From: an uncultured Roseiflexus sp.
GTDB taxonomy: Bacteria > Chloroflexota > Chloroflexia > Chloroflexales > Roseiflexaceae
Direction: 5' to 3'
Assembly (NCBI GenBank): GCA_937935075.1
Contig: CALGYB010000047.1
Location: 1-54,559, forward strand
Length of the DNA: 54,559 bases
A program made the position numbers and the translations under genes. Below, in pieces: positions 34,641-43,383 of the stretch (positions within the stretch are counted from its first letter, which is position 1; each line of letters starts with the position of its first letter). The notes below the pieces were generated by a model. The model worked only from the letters and a program-made list of their open reading frames with translations. It ran no database searches and was not told the origin of the DNA.

Positions 34641-36638
34641 ATGGACGCCAATGCCGCCGCAGACACAACAGCACTGCTTGCAGAGTGTGAGCGCTTGCGC
34701 GAGCGGGTTGCACAACTTGAGCACGACCTGCTGCGCTTCCGCACCATCGTCGAAGACACCGATCTTCTCATTACCGAAGTCGACGCAAATGGTTTGTTCA
34801 CGTATGTGAACCATGCCGCTCAACGTGTTTTCGGGTATCCCCCAGCAGAGTGTATCGGTCGTTCATCGCTCGAATTCGTCCATCCAGACGACCTCGACGA
34901 CGCCAGGCGAGCATTCGTTGAGCATGTGCAACGTCATGATCACTCATTTGTGACAGAAAACCGGGTGGTACACCGCAACGGCGCCGTTTCCCACAAACTC
35001 TGGTCGATCACCCTGCACTACGATGATCAGGGGCAGATTCAGCGCGCCACCTCAATTGCATACGACATCGGCGCACTTCACCGGCTGCGTAGCGAACTGC
35101 GCGAAAGCCGCACCATGTTGCAATTGGTGATCGACAACTTACCACAAGCCGTCTTCTGGAAAGATCGCGCATCGCGCTTCCTCGGTTGTAACCGGCGCTT
35201 CCTGGCAGACGCCGGTTTGACCTCGGTTGATGACATCATCGGCAAGACCGATTTCGACATGCCGTGGAAGGATCAGGCATCGGCGTATCAGACAGACGAC
35301 CGCGCAGTGATGGAGCAAGGACCGAAGATCAACATCGAAGAACCGCTCACGCGCAGCGATGGTTCGACGATCTGGCTGCGCACCAGCAAGGTTCCATTGC
35401 AGCGCGACGGAGAAGTCATCGGCGTTCTAGGCATGTACGAGGACATCACCGACCTGAAGCGGCAGGAAAACGAACTGCGCACGTTCAAGTTGCTGGTGGA
35501 GAACGCTCCCGACGGGATTGGCATCGCCGACACGAACATGGTGCTGACCTACACCAACCCTGCGTTCGCCGCCATGCTGGGATACCCCAGTCTGATCGGG
35601 AAAACGGTGCCTGCGATCACGCACCCTGACGATCTGGAGAAGTTAAGCGCCATCGCCCAGCAGGTGGCGCAAGGTGATACGCCGCGCGAGACGGTCCGCT
35701 ATCTGCGGAGCGATGGTTCAGTCGTTACGGTGCAGGCATCAGCGCTGGCGCTGCGCGATGGGCACGGCAACGTAATCGGCTATGCGTCGATCAACCGCGA
35801 CATCACCGAACAACTGCACGTCGAAGAAAACCTGCGCGCGAGCGAACAGCGTAACCGCGCGCTGCTCAACGCCATCCCCGATCTTATGTTTCTGATCAGC
35901 CACGACGGCGTTTTCCTGGACTACAAAGCCGACAGCAGCGGCGATCTGCTGCTTCCGCCCGAAGCATTTCTCAACAAAAAGGTCGCCGAGGTGTTGCCGC
36001 CTCATCTGGCGGAGCAGGTGCTGACGCACATGGAAGCGCTCCAACGCACGCACGAGATACAGACGTATGAATATCAGGTGCTGATCAACGATCAGCCGCG
36101 CGACTTTGAAGCGCGCATGCTGTTTAGCAATAACGATATTCTCGTGGTATCACGCGATGTGACGAAGCAGAAGCGCGCCGAACGGGAGCGGCAGGCGATG
36201 CAGGAGCAGATCATTCAGGCGCAGCAGGCGGCGCTGCGCGAACTGAGCACGCCACTGATGCCGATCGCCGATGGCGTGGTGGCGATGCCGATTATCGGAA
36301 CGATTGATACCATGCGCGCGCAGCAGATTATGGAAGTGCTGCTCCAGGGCATTGCCGAGCACAGCGCCGAGATTGCCATTCTCGACATTACCGGCGTCAA
36401 AGTGGTGGACACGCAAGTCGCCGGGGCGCTCATCCGCGCAGCGCAGGCGGCGCGCATGCTTGGCGCGCGCGTGGTGCTGACCGGCATCAGCCCCGAGATT
36501 GCTCAGACCCTCGTCCACATTGGCGCCGAAATGCGCGAGATGGTCGCTAAACCGACGCTGCAACAGGGGATTGCCTACGCGCTCGAACAGCGGGTGGGCA
36601 ATCACAAAGGGGAGAAGGCGAGAGGGTTTGAAGGTTGA
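34641..36638 (+). CDS. multi-PAS STAS-domain sensor (RsbR-like)
   Basis: A 665-residue cytoplasmic protein. A short coiled coil (ECERLRERVAQLEHDLLRF) is followed by four PAS domains (about 35-150, 150-275, 280-395, 405-515), a linker helix rich in Gln/Arg, and a C-terminal STAS domain (about 545-650; MPIIGTIDTMRAQQIMEVLLQGI ... AILDITGVKVVDTQVAGALI). The STAS domain resembles RsbR/RsbS, with Thr in place of the anti-sigma-antagonist serine. It probably senses light, redox or a ligand and feeds a stressosome-like or partner-switching relay. GAGGAG precedes ATG 34641. The stop codon lies in a GTTGAAC heptamer pair (36634-36647). Confidence 0.88.
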   Translation: MDANAAADTTALLAECERLRERVAQLEHDLLRFRTIVEDTDLLITEVDANGLFTYVNHAAQRVFGYPPAECIGRSSLEFVHPDDLDDARRAFVEHVQRHDHSFVTENRVVHRNGAVSHKLWSITLHYDDQGQIQRATSIAYDIGALHRLRSELRESRTMLQLVIDNLPQAVFWKDRASRFLGCNRRFLADAGLTSVDDIIGKTDFDMPWKDQASAYQTDDRAVMEQGPKINIEEPLTRSDGSTIWLRTSKVPLQRDGEVIGVLGMYEDITDLKRQENELRTFKLLVENAPDGIGIADTNMVLTYTNPAFAAMLGYPSLIGKTVPAITHPDDLEKLSAIAQQVAQGDTPRETVRYLRSDGSVVTVQASALALRDGHGNVIGYASINRDITEQLHVEENLRASEQRNRALLNAIPDLMFLISHDGVFLDYKADSSGDLLLPPEAFLNKKVAEVLPPHLAEQVLTHMEALQRTHEIQTYEYQVLINDQPRDFEARMLFSNNDILVVSRDVTKQKRAERERQAMQEQIIQAQQAALRELSTPLMPIADGVVAMPIIGTIDTMRAQQIMEVLLQGIAEHSAEIAILDITGVKVVDTQVAGALIRAAQAARMLGARVVLTGISPEIAQTLVHIGAEMREMVAKPTLQQGIAYALEQRVGNHKGEKARGFEG

Positions 36639-36647
36639 ACGTTGTAC
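36634..36647. repeat. two-unit GTTGAAC heptamer
   Basis: GTTGAAC then GTTGTAC; the TGA of the first unit is the stop of the PAS/STAS gene. Confidence 0.6.
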
Positions 36648-36671
36648 GCAGGCAGGTCAACGAACCTTCCC

Positions 36672-36770
36672 GACCCTTGAGGTCTCTGTTCCCGACTCCT
36701 CGCTGCGGCGGAAGATTGCTGGCGGTACGGTTCCTGCGCCCTCAAGTCGCCTTGCCCGACCTCAAGGGTC
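36672..36770. repeat. inverted repeat, possible terminator region
   Basis: GACCCTTGAGGTC (36672-36684) and GACCTCAAGGGTC (36758-36770) are perfect 13-bp inverted repeats separated by 73 bases, followed by TTTAGGG. Convergent genes lie on either side. Confidence 0.6.
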
Positions 36771-36852
36771 TTTAGGGTGGAAATGTCGCCCATTGCAGGT
36801 TGACGTTGGGAAGATTGACGGTGCGAAGGCAGGTGCGCCCGCAAAACCCGGG

Positions 36853-37095
36853 TCACTTTGGCATGCGCCCGATCACCCAGCCAAACAGGAGCGCTCCCCC
36901 CACCAGCAGCGCCAGGCTGATCGCGCCGCCGATCAGCACGTGACGCCAGCCGAATGGTCCCCCAAGCAGCCACCACGTCAGCAGCGTCGGTCCCACAAGC
37001 ACGGCAAGCGCGACCGCCGCCAGCGGGACGATCGCGCGCACCAGGAGCCAGATTTTGTCCAGTGGCGGATCCATCTCCACGGCTGCGGGCGCCAT
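36853..37095 (-). CDS. small hypothetical membrane protein
   Basis: An 80-residue protein with two hydrophobic helices (LVRAIVPLAAVALAVLVGPTLLTWWLLG and HVLIGGAISLALLVGGALLFGWVIG). ATG 37095 is chosen so that the helices come close to the N-terminus; no strong Shine-Dalgarno is present. Codon use matches neighbouring genes. I do not recognise a family. Confidence 0.55.
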   Translation of the reverse strand: MAPAAVEMDPPLDKIWLLVRAIVPLAAVALAVLVGPTLLTWWLLGGPFGWRHVLIGGAISLALLVGGALLFGWVIGRMPK

Positions 37096-37298
37096 ACGAA
37101 TAAAGACGCAAAATCGGTCTACCGGTATTACCAGACCGGTTATCCCCTGCGCTGGCATGTCAGTCGGGCGCCCACAAGGGGCGCCCCTACCGATGGCGAT
37201 GCACCACGGGCGCCCACGAGCGGCGCCCCGACGTTGTGCGCGCCCCGCCGGGCGGCGAATCCGCGTCGGGCGCCTCGCCCCCCCTTCGCATCTCGGCC
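37096..37298. other. intergenic, GC-rich GGGCGCCC repeats
   Basis: Several GGGCGCCC-type short inverted units (for example CGGGCGCCCACAAGGGGCGCCCC at 37167-37189) lie between two minus-strand genes. No protein-like frame. Confidence 0.5.
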
Positions 37299-38987
37299 TT
37301 AGCCGCCCCCTTTCACCGCCTCGTGGATCTGTTCGATCAATCCGGCCGCGAGCAGCGGGTCGTGGGCGCCGATCGATTGCGCGATTTCCCGCGTCAGGCG
37401 GGTGACCGCTGCCGGATTAGCCGCCAACCGGGCGATGTCCTCTGCGACAAAAGGCGGCGCACCGGCGCCAAGCGACGCTGATAGCGACGCTTCGCCCTGC
37501 GGCGCGGGCTGCCGCGCCGCCTGGAAGCGTTCCTGCGCATTACGCAGCGTGGCGGCTGCATCGAACGCCATGCCGGGCGTTGCGCCTGGGGCGCGATACT
37601 CGATAGTGTAGACCAGTTCCGTCTGCGCGGCGACCATGCCTTTCATCGTTGCCGCCTCGGAGATTGCCAGCGCGCCCGACGCGGCTTCCGCTGCCGCTGC
37701 GCCCAGGAGCGCCGATGGAGCAGCCGCTGCGGTAGGTTCAATGGTGAGTGCTCCGAGCGAAAATGCGCCGCTCGCTGTGCCGCGCACGCGCACCTGATAG
37801 CCGCCGGGCTGCGGATTCTCGATAATCGCCATGTACAACGGCTTGCCGCGATGTCCATAGTTGCGGAAGCGCACCCTCGGCGCCGCACGCCGTTGCACCG
37901 CAGGCGCGCCGAGCACGGCGCTGACCGGCGCGCCCGGCATTGCTTCGATGGTCAACTCGACAGGTGAGGCTGCCATGATCACCATCCGCGCCGCCGGCGC
38001 TGACTCTGGCGCAGGCGGCGGAGCAGCGACCCCCAGAATCTGCAACACCTGATCGACAGTCCTGTCCGGCAACTGGTCGTGGACGATCTGCACCGGCGGG
38101 CGATTCGTCGCGCCTTGTGCCTGCACCTGTGCGCTGGCGAGCAGCACCGTGCCGTCGCCGTCGGCGGTCGTAATGCGCCGAAGCGGCACGCCATCGGGGT
38201 AGACCGGTGGTGTGCCGGGTGGCGAGGGGGGGGGACCAACCTCGATCTGTTCCAGCGTCACAAAGTTCTGCCCGCTGATCGTCGTCAGCGGCGTGCGGCT
38301 GAGCAGCAGCGCCAGCGCGCCCGGCGTGTTCCAGACATCCGACCAGAGATTGCGTTCGTGCATCTCATCTTCCGGGATCGCCACCGGCGGCGACCCCGCC
38401 CTGCACAGATAACCGTCCTGCGGCAGAAGATCCCTGAGACCGACGATCTGCGTCCGGATGGTCTTGAGCCGGTTCAGTCCCGTCTGGAACGGATGGATGC
38501 GCGCCAGATACCAGAGATAGACGTTCAGGACAGCCTGTACCATGCCGCCCCAATTGATATCGCCGCCGCCCCACGGGTAGTAGGCGTTGGCTGCGCCGCG
38601 ATGCGGCGTGCCGAGCGTAATCAGGTGCGCCACGTCATTGCGATACGAGGTGCTCTGGACGTAGGTGCGCGCCGCCAGACCGCCCATGCTGTGGGCGACG
38701 AGCGCGACGCGCGAACTGCCGGACGCGCTCTTCGCGCGGTCAATCCAGCGCGCCAGATAGGTCGTCGCGCTGTCGGTCACCGACTTGCGCCAATCGTAGA
38801 AAGCCACGAACAGATCGCGGTTGCGGGTGTAGCCGGCGCGCTCACAGGCGGACACAAACGCGCGGCCATAGTCAACGAACGGCGGGAAGTTCCAGCCGCT
38901 CAATGACGGCGCGCGCCAGTCGAGCAGCAACGGCAGGTTGAATGAACCGGCGAACCCTGGGACGAACACGATTGGCGGGTTGGGCAT
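37299..38987 (-). CDS. alpha/beta-hydrolase, lipase/LCAT-like
   Basis: A 562-residue protein whose first half is an alpha/beta-hydrolase: PIVFVPGFAGSFN (oxyanion region), VALVAHSMGGLAARTY with the nucleophilic Ser in AHSMGG, ITLGTPHRGAANAYYP and DGDGTVLLASA near the expected acid residue. This arrangement resembles lecithin-cholesterol acyltransferase and PGAP1-type esterases. The second half is a beta-rich, Ala/Pro-rich region with no recognised domain. No signal peptide is seen, so it appears cytoplasmic unless exported by another route. ATG 38987 has GAAGGAG upstream. Confidence 0.85.
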   Translation of the reverse strand: MPNPPIVFVPGFAGSFNLPLLLDWRAPSLSGWNFPPFVDYGRAFVSACERAGYTRNRDLFVAFYDWRKSVTDSATTYLARWIDRAKSASGSSRVALVAHSMGGLAARTYVQSTSYRNDVAHLITLGTPHRGAANAYYPWGGGDINWGGMVQAVLNVYLWYLARIHPFQTGLNRLKTIRTQIVGLRDLLPQDGYLCRAGSPPVAIPEDEMHERNLWSDVWNTPGALALLLSRTPLTTISGQNFVTLEQIEVGPPPSPPGTPPVYPDGVPLRRITTADGDGTVLLASAQVQAQGATNRPPVQIVHDQLPDRTVDQVLQILGVAAPPPAPESAPAARMVIMAASPVELTIEAMPGAPVSAVLGAPAVQRRAAPRVRFRNYGHRGKPLYMAIIENPQPGGYQVRVRGTASGAFSLGALTIEPTAAAAPSALLGAAAAEAASGALAISEAATMKGMVAAQTELVYTIEYRAPGATPGMAFDAAATLRNAQERFQAARQPAPQGEASLSASLGAGAPPFVAEDIARLAANPAAVTRLTREIAQSIGAHDPLLAAGLIEQIHEAVKGGG

Positions 38988-39337
38988 GGTTTGCTCCTTC
39001 GAGGCGTCCGGCGGCTGATGGAGTTTGGATCGATAGTCCACTCGACGCCCTTCCGCCCGGTGGGTGATGCCGCAGGCTGCGGTTTGCAACGCCCGCCGGC
39101 GCGGGATAGATCGAGCGATACCGGGTTATTTTCGCACAGAATCATACCAGTGGATCTGTGCCAATCCGTCGCACCCATGGGCATCCCTGTCCCCTCCCCG
39201 CCCGGCGGGTGCGGCGCCCGCCTGCGCGGGCTGGCGCAGGCGATACCGGGTTAATGGCTCAGAAACCAGCACCTACAGGCGTGAGCATACGACGATAGTA
39301 TCATGATTGTAGCCATTATGCGCCCTGATGAGGTCAT
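38988..39337. other. intergenic, no gene recognised
   Basis: Contains GC-rich stretches and two similar pieces, GATACCGGGTTA(T/A) at about 39117 and 39241, but no protein-like frame. Confidence 0.35.
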
Positions 39338-39775
39338 CTATGAGTAGATTCCCGCCGGAATCTCCTGCGCCCAGTATGGATCATCGAGACCGGCGGGCAA
39401 TGTGCAGACGCCGGGACGCGGGTCGCCAAGCCGTCCCGCCACGCGCGCGGCGCACAGGCGTTGCTCCAGTGGCACAGCAGCGTTTTCGATCAACTCGGCA
39501 GCCAGTCTTACAGACACACGATCATCAGCAGTCTGTTGCAACAGCGTTTCCAGGTAGTCGATAGCACGAGCATAATTACCGGCCTGTACCTGGACATAAA
39601 AAACGTCATAGCGCAGGCGCTTTTCCGCCGCAATCCGCTCACGAGCGTGACCCAGCAATTACCGCGCCTCGCTGTCATCCGGCGCTTTGACCGGCAGCGT
39701 CTCAAGTTCAATGGTCGCCTCCTGCCAATCGCCGCGTTCACAGGCCGCCAGCGCCGCATTATAGCATTATTAGCA
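39338..39775 (-). pseudogene. remnant of a TPR/formylglycine-enzyme-like protein
   Basis: Read from about 39775 the frame translates to AALAACERGDWQEATIELE... and then meets TAA at about 39661, within EAR*LLGHARER, before continuing in the same frame to VAGRLGDPRPGVCTLPAGLDDPYWAQEIPAG and a final stop at 39338. The LGDPRPGV...EIPAG segment is the conserved lead-in to an FGE/SUMF1 domain in Chloroflexota and cyanobacterial proteins, yet the domain itself is missing. One internal stop plus truncation at both ends indicates a decayed gene. Confidence 0.65.
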
Positions 39776-39979
39776 TTAGGCGCCTGATAACAGAGCACTT
39801 GCGCTATCGTATCTGCGCGGATTCTGGCAAGTCATCGTCGCGCCTGTCGAGCACTCACTGCTAAACATCGTACCCGTGCAGATGTGGGGAAGTCAATACA
39901 CAGCGCCGCACCCAGAACAAACGCCCGCCACACCTCGTATCATGTACAGAGAACGACTTTTGCAGCGGGAGGTTTCGCT
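39776..39979. other. spacer before the DUF2905 gene
   Basis: Nothing recognised apart from the GGGAGG ribosome binding site at its right end. Confidence 0.3.
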
Positions 39980-40201
39980 ATGGGCGACATTGGACGCCTG
40001 TTGATCGGCATGGGCGCGGTGTTGATCGTCATCGGCGCGTTGCTGCTGTTTGCGGGGAAAGTGCCGTGGCTGGGACGCTTGCCGGGGGATATTCTCATCG
40101 AGCGCGAAAATGTGCGCATCTTCATCCCGATCGGGACGATGCTGCTCCTCAGCCTGGTGTTGACGGTGATCGCCAATCTGGTGGCGCGCTTCTGGCGCTA
40201 A
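39980..40201 (+). CDS. DUF2905 family small membrane protein
   Basis: A 73-residue protein with two helices (LLIGMGAVLIVIGALLLFAGKV and IPIGTMLLLSLVLTVIANLVARFW) joined by the family motif WLGRLPGDILIERENVRIFIPI. This is the full length of DUF2905, a widespread family of unknown function. GGGAGG lies 8 bases before ATG 39980. It ends against a bidirectional terminator shared with the convergent tRNA gene. Confidence 0.9.
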   Translation: MGDIGRLLIGMGAVLIVIGALLLFAGKVPWLGRLPGDILIERENVRIFIPIGTMLLLSLVLTVIANLVARFWR

Positions 40202-40202
40202 A

Positions 40203-40227
40203 AAACCCCTGAAAACATCAGGGGTTC
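40203..40227. terminator. bidirectional rho-independent terminator
   Basis: AACCCCTG (40204-40211) pairs with CAGGGGTT (40219-40226) around a 7-base loop; an A run lies on the left and T's on the right. It serves the DUF2905 gene (plus) and the tRNA-Thr gene (minus). Confidence 0.85.
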
Positions 40228-40235
40228 TGGCACTG

Positions 40236-40311
40236 TGGAGCCGGCGGCGGGATTCGAACCCGCGACCTACTGTTTACAAGACAGTTGCTCTGCCAGCTGA
40301 GCTACGCCGGC
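40236..40311 (-). tRNA. tRNA-Thr (anticodon UGU)
   Basis: A complete cloverleaf on the minus strand. Acceptor GCCGGCG pairs with CGCCGGC; the D arm contains AGCTCAGCTGGCAGAGC; the anticodon stem ACTGT/ACAGT encloses loop CTTGTAA with anticodon TGT; the T arm has GCGGG-TTCGAAT-CCCGC. The 3' CCA is encoded. Confidence 0.97.
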
Positions 40312-40537
40312 ACGCTGCCATTGTAGCACGGGAGCGCCGGATGCGTCAATGTACGTCTGGACGGATGCCCCCTGCCATGCCCCCGGCGGCTACCCGGCAC
40401 GTCCGCCATGTCCGGCGTTCGGGCGACCCGTGGTCGCCCCGTATCCCCCGCCCCATCCCGTCGGCGCGGGGCGCAGACCCGCCCCTCCCCCACCTCGCCC
40501 CATCCCGTAAGGGCGGGTCTCAGACCCGCCCCAACGA
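40312..40537. repeat. intergenic region with palindrome family P2, copy 3
   Basis: Palindrome at 40511-40531 (GGGCGGGTCT, C, AGACCCGCCC), preceded by a half copy (CAGACCCGCCCC near 40474) and two GCCCCATCCCGT units. The palindrome ends just before the -10 box at 40538-40546 and covers the -35 position. Confidence 0.8.
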
Positions 40538-40546
40538 TGGTATAAT
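40538..40546 (+). promoter_or_regulatory. extended -10 box beside palindrome P2
   Basis: TGGTATAAT, 38 bases before ATG 40584. The perfect palindrome immediately upstream could be an operator as well as a repeat. Confidence 0.6.
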
Positions 40547-40583
40547 GATACCGCCAACACGACGATGGTGTGGGAGAATGTCT

Positions 40584-40925
40584 ATGTCTGCTCTGCTCGC
40601 TCCGCGCAATGGCCTGCCGTCGAGCATCGAACCGCCGACACCGGAGGAAAGCTTGAACGATGCACGGCAGCGCATGGCGCGCACTTTCCGCCGCGATGAG
40701 TTTGTCTGGATCATCGCCGAGCGCTACGATGAGCACGCCGCCGCCTGGCTGATCGATGTGCTGCGTCAGGGCGCGGAAGGGCGTTGGATGCGTCAGCGCT
40801 ATCGGTACGACGTGGCTGCGGGTGTGCTCTATTTCCTCGGCGAAAGTGCAGTTGATCGCCAGACGTTTCGTGAGTTGCGCCGCGCCTCCACGCTGTTCGA
40901 TGTTCCCGCGTGGCAGGATCGCTGA
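40584..40925 (+). CDS. hypothetical protein
   Basis: A 113-residue soluble protein with a helix-rich body (LNDARQRMARTFRRDEFVWIIAERYDEHAAAWLIDVL) and a short beta segment (YRYDVAAGVLYFLGE). GGGAG lies 7 bases before ATG 40584. Codon use is that of a real gene. I do not recognise the family. The S9 peptidase gene starts 61 bases downstream. Confidence 0.7.
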   Translation: MSALLAPRNGLPSSIEPPTPEESLNDARQRMARTFRRDEFVWIIAERYDEHAAAWLIDVLRQGAEGRWMRQRYRYDVAAGVLYFLGESAVDRQTFRELRRASTLFDVPAWQDR

Positions 40926-40985
40926 TCGCTGCAAGATATGCCGGCTGTCTGCGCACGCGAAATGTGATGCGAGTGAGTTGATCCG

Positions 40986-43118
40986 GTGCAGGACCCATCT
41001 GTGCAAAAGAATGCTGCTCCTTTCGACATTGACGACCTCTACCGCCTCGGCTGGCTCGAAGATCCACAGGTCAGCCCGGATGGCCGCGAGATCGCCTTTG
41101 TGCGGGTGACGATTGATCGCCCGGCGAATGCCAACCACCGTTCGATCTGGATCGCGCCAACCGACGGCGGTTCGCCGCGCCGTTTCACCTCCGGGACGAA
41201 CGACTCCGCCCCGCGCTGGAGTCCCGATGGACGCTGGCTGGCGTTCGTCGGTGTGCGCGGCGATGATCGACCGCAACTCTATGTGCTGCGGCGCGATGGC
41301 GGCGAGGCGCGTTGCCTGACTTCGCTGCCGCAGGGGGTCAGTGACCCGGCGTGGAGTCCCGATGGACGGCGGATTGCGTTCCTCGCGCGCCTGAATGCCG
41401 CTGAGCGCGCAAGCGAGGATGCAGACAAGCCGGAACCTGGCGGGGAAGGCTTCAAACCTGCCTCTGCCGCCGATGCGTTTACGCGCAAACAACAGGCTGA
41501 GCGCCGCAAATACGAGGAAGAGCGCCGCTTCGACCCGCGCGTGGTGCGGCGCCTCCCCTACCGCGCCGGCGTCGAGTTCTTCGACGACCGCTACGCGCAG
41601 ATCTATGTCGTCGAGGTTCCCGTCGATGATGATGCGCCTGTGCCGACGCCCCGCCGCATTACCGACGCCGACCTCGATTTTGGCGCGCCAGTGTGGATGC
41701 CGGACGGTCAGGCGGTGCTGACGACCGCGACGCGCGATCCGGAAGGGGACTCGCAGTTCTTCTTCTTCGATGTGCTGCGCGTGCCGGTTCTGGCGGAAGG
41801 ACGCGCCGATCCGCAGCGCCTTACGACGCCCGGATTTACCCATTTTGCGCCCCAACCATCGCCGGACGGACGCTGGATTGCATGCCTGCGCTCGCCCGAA
41901 GGTCAACCGTTCGCTTCGGCGACGTCGCTGGTCGTGATGGACGCTTCCGGCGGCAAGCTGCGCGATCTGACCGCCGCCGCCGACCTCAACATTGCTGCTT
42001 TCGACTGGTTGCCGAGGAGTGATGGATTACTGTGCCTCGCCGGGCTGCGCGGCGCACAACCGCTGTGGCGCGTCGCGCTGGACGGTAGCGGATGCGAACG
42101 GCTTGCCCACATGCCCGATGACCGTGTCATCGCCGAGTTCGATGTCGGCAGCGACGGGACGGTTGCGTTTGTGGCGGGGGATGCCGCTAACCCCTGTGAG
42201 TTGTACGCCCGCGATGCGCGTGGCGTCGAGCGCCGGTTGACCGCATTCAACGCGCCGTTGCTGGCGGAACGGATCGTTGCTCCGTTCAAGGAATTGGTCT
42301 ATACTGCGCCGGATGGGCACGAGGTGCAGGGGTGGGTTATCCATCCGCCCGATTTCGACCCGGCGCGGCCCGGCGGCTATCCCCTCGCGGTCTATATTCA
42401 CGGCGGACCCCATCTGATGTGGGGACCGGGCGTGCGCAGCATGTGGCACGAGTGGCAGACCGCCGCAGCACGCGGGTATGTGGTCTTCTTCTGCAACCCG
42501 CGTGGCTCCGATGGGTATGGCAACGCCTGGCGCCTGGCGACGCAGGCGAATTGGGGGTTTGCCGACGCACCCGACATTCACGCCGGGATCGACGCGCTGA
42601 TTGCGCGCGGATACATCGATCCGCGCCGCATAGCGGTTACCGGCGGTTCGTATGGCGGGTACATGACTGCCTGGCTGATCGCGCACAGTGATCGGTTCGC
42701 CTGCGCCGCCGCAGCGCGCGGCGTCTACAATTTGCTGACGCAGCACAGCACCAGCGATGCGCACGAACTGGTCGAACTGGTCTTTGAAGGGTTCCCGTGG
42801 GAGAACCACGAGTTGCTCTGGCGACATTCGCCGCTGGCATATGCCCACCGTATTACCACACCGCTGCTCATTCTGCATGCCGAGCGCGACTACCGCGTGC
42901 CAATCAGCGAGGCAGAGCAGTTGTTCGCTTTCCTGCGGCGGCGCAAGCAGATCGTCGAATTCGTGCGCTACCCGCGCGAGGGGCACGAACTGACCCGCAC
43001 CGGCGAACCGGATCATCGCGCCGATCATATGCGCCGCATCCTGGAATGGTTTGATCGCTTCTGCCAACCGCGCGCCGGCGATAATGACGCATCTCGTGGG
43101 GAGGATGCCGATGGCTGA
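40986..43118 (+). CDS. S9 family peptidase (acylaminoacyl-peptidase/DPP-like)
   Basis: A 710-residue two-domain enzyme. The first 400 residues contain TolB/WD40-like propeller repeats (SPDGRWLAFVG, SPDGRRIAFLA, SPDGRWIACLR), and the C-terminal alpha/beta-hydrolase domain has the catalytic triad Ser in GGSYGGYMTAW (about 554), Asp in AERDYRVP (about 635) and His in REGHEL (about 666). It cleaves short peptides, often removing N-terminal dipeptides or acyl-amino acids. GTG 40986 gives a family-like start; no signal peptide is present. It overlaps the next gene by 8 bases. Confidence 0.93.
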   Translation: MQDPSVQKNAAPFDIDDLYRLGWLEDPQVSPDGREIAFVRVTIDRPANANHRSIWIAPTDGGSPRRFTSGTNDSAPRWSPDGRWLAFVGVRGDDRPQLYVLRRDGGEARCLTSLPQGVSDPAWSPDGRRIAFLARLNAAERASEDADKPEPGGEGFKPASAADAFTRKQQAERRKYEEERRFDPRVVRRLPYRAGVEFFDDRYAQIYVVEVPVDDDAPVPTPRRITDADLDFGAPVWMPDGQAVLTTATRDPEGDSQFFFFDVLRVPVLAEGRADPQRLTTPGFTHFAPQPSPDGRWIACLRSPEGQPFASATSLVVMDASGGKLRDLTAAADLNIAAFDWLPRSDGLLCLAGLRGAQPLWRVALDGSGCERLAHMPDDRVIAEFDVGSDGTVAFVAGDAANPCELYARDARGVERRLTAFNAPLLAERIVAPFKELVYTAPDGHEVQGWVIHPPDFDPARPGGYPLAVYIHGGPHLMWGPGVRSMWHEWQTAAARGYVVFFCNPRGSDGYGNAWRLATQANWGFADAPDIHAGIDALIARGYIDPRRIAVTGGSYGGYMTAWLIAHSDRFACAAAARGVYNLLTQHSTSDAHELVELVFEGFPWENHELLWRHSPLAYAHRITTPLLILHAERDYRVPISEAEQLFAFLRRRKQIVEFVRYPREGHELTRTGEPDHRADHMRRILEWFDRFCQPRAGDNDASRGEDADG

Positions 43119-43368
43119 GCATCATCAGGGGTCCGATTCGCATCCCTGGGCGGAGTTGACCGCGCCGCAGGCGCTGTCGCTCGTACTGCGCGACCTGTAT
43201 GTGCCGGTGAGCGCGCTCGGCGATCAGGTCAGCCGCCTGGCGAACGAGACGCTCGACGATGGCGAACGCACTGAGATCATCGGCCACATGCGCGCCCGAA
43301 TCGATGATCTGAGCCGTCTGGTGGTGTTGCTCAAACGGTACCTCGATGACTATTCAATTCAGGCTTGA
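43111..43368 (+). CDS. small HisKA-like protein lacking the phospho-histidine
   Basis: An 85-residue protein with two helices like the dimerisation hairpin of histidine kinases: LVLRDLYVPVSALGDQVSRLA aligns with the H-E-L-R-N-P-L-T-x-I box, but Arg27 stands where the phosphorylated His should be; the second helix is EIIGHMRARIDDLSRLVVLL. No ATPase domain follows. GGGGAGG precedes ATG 43111. It sits 15 bases before the dynamin gene and could be an adaptor for it or for a kinase (inference). Confidence 0.6.
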   Translation: MAEHHQGSDSHPWAELTAPQALSLVLRDLYVPVSALGDQVSRLANETLDDGERTEIIGHMRARIDDLSRLVVLLKRYLDDYSIQA

Positions 43369-43383
43369 AAAGCGAGTGCCGCT

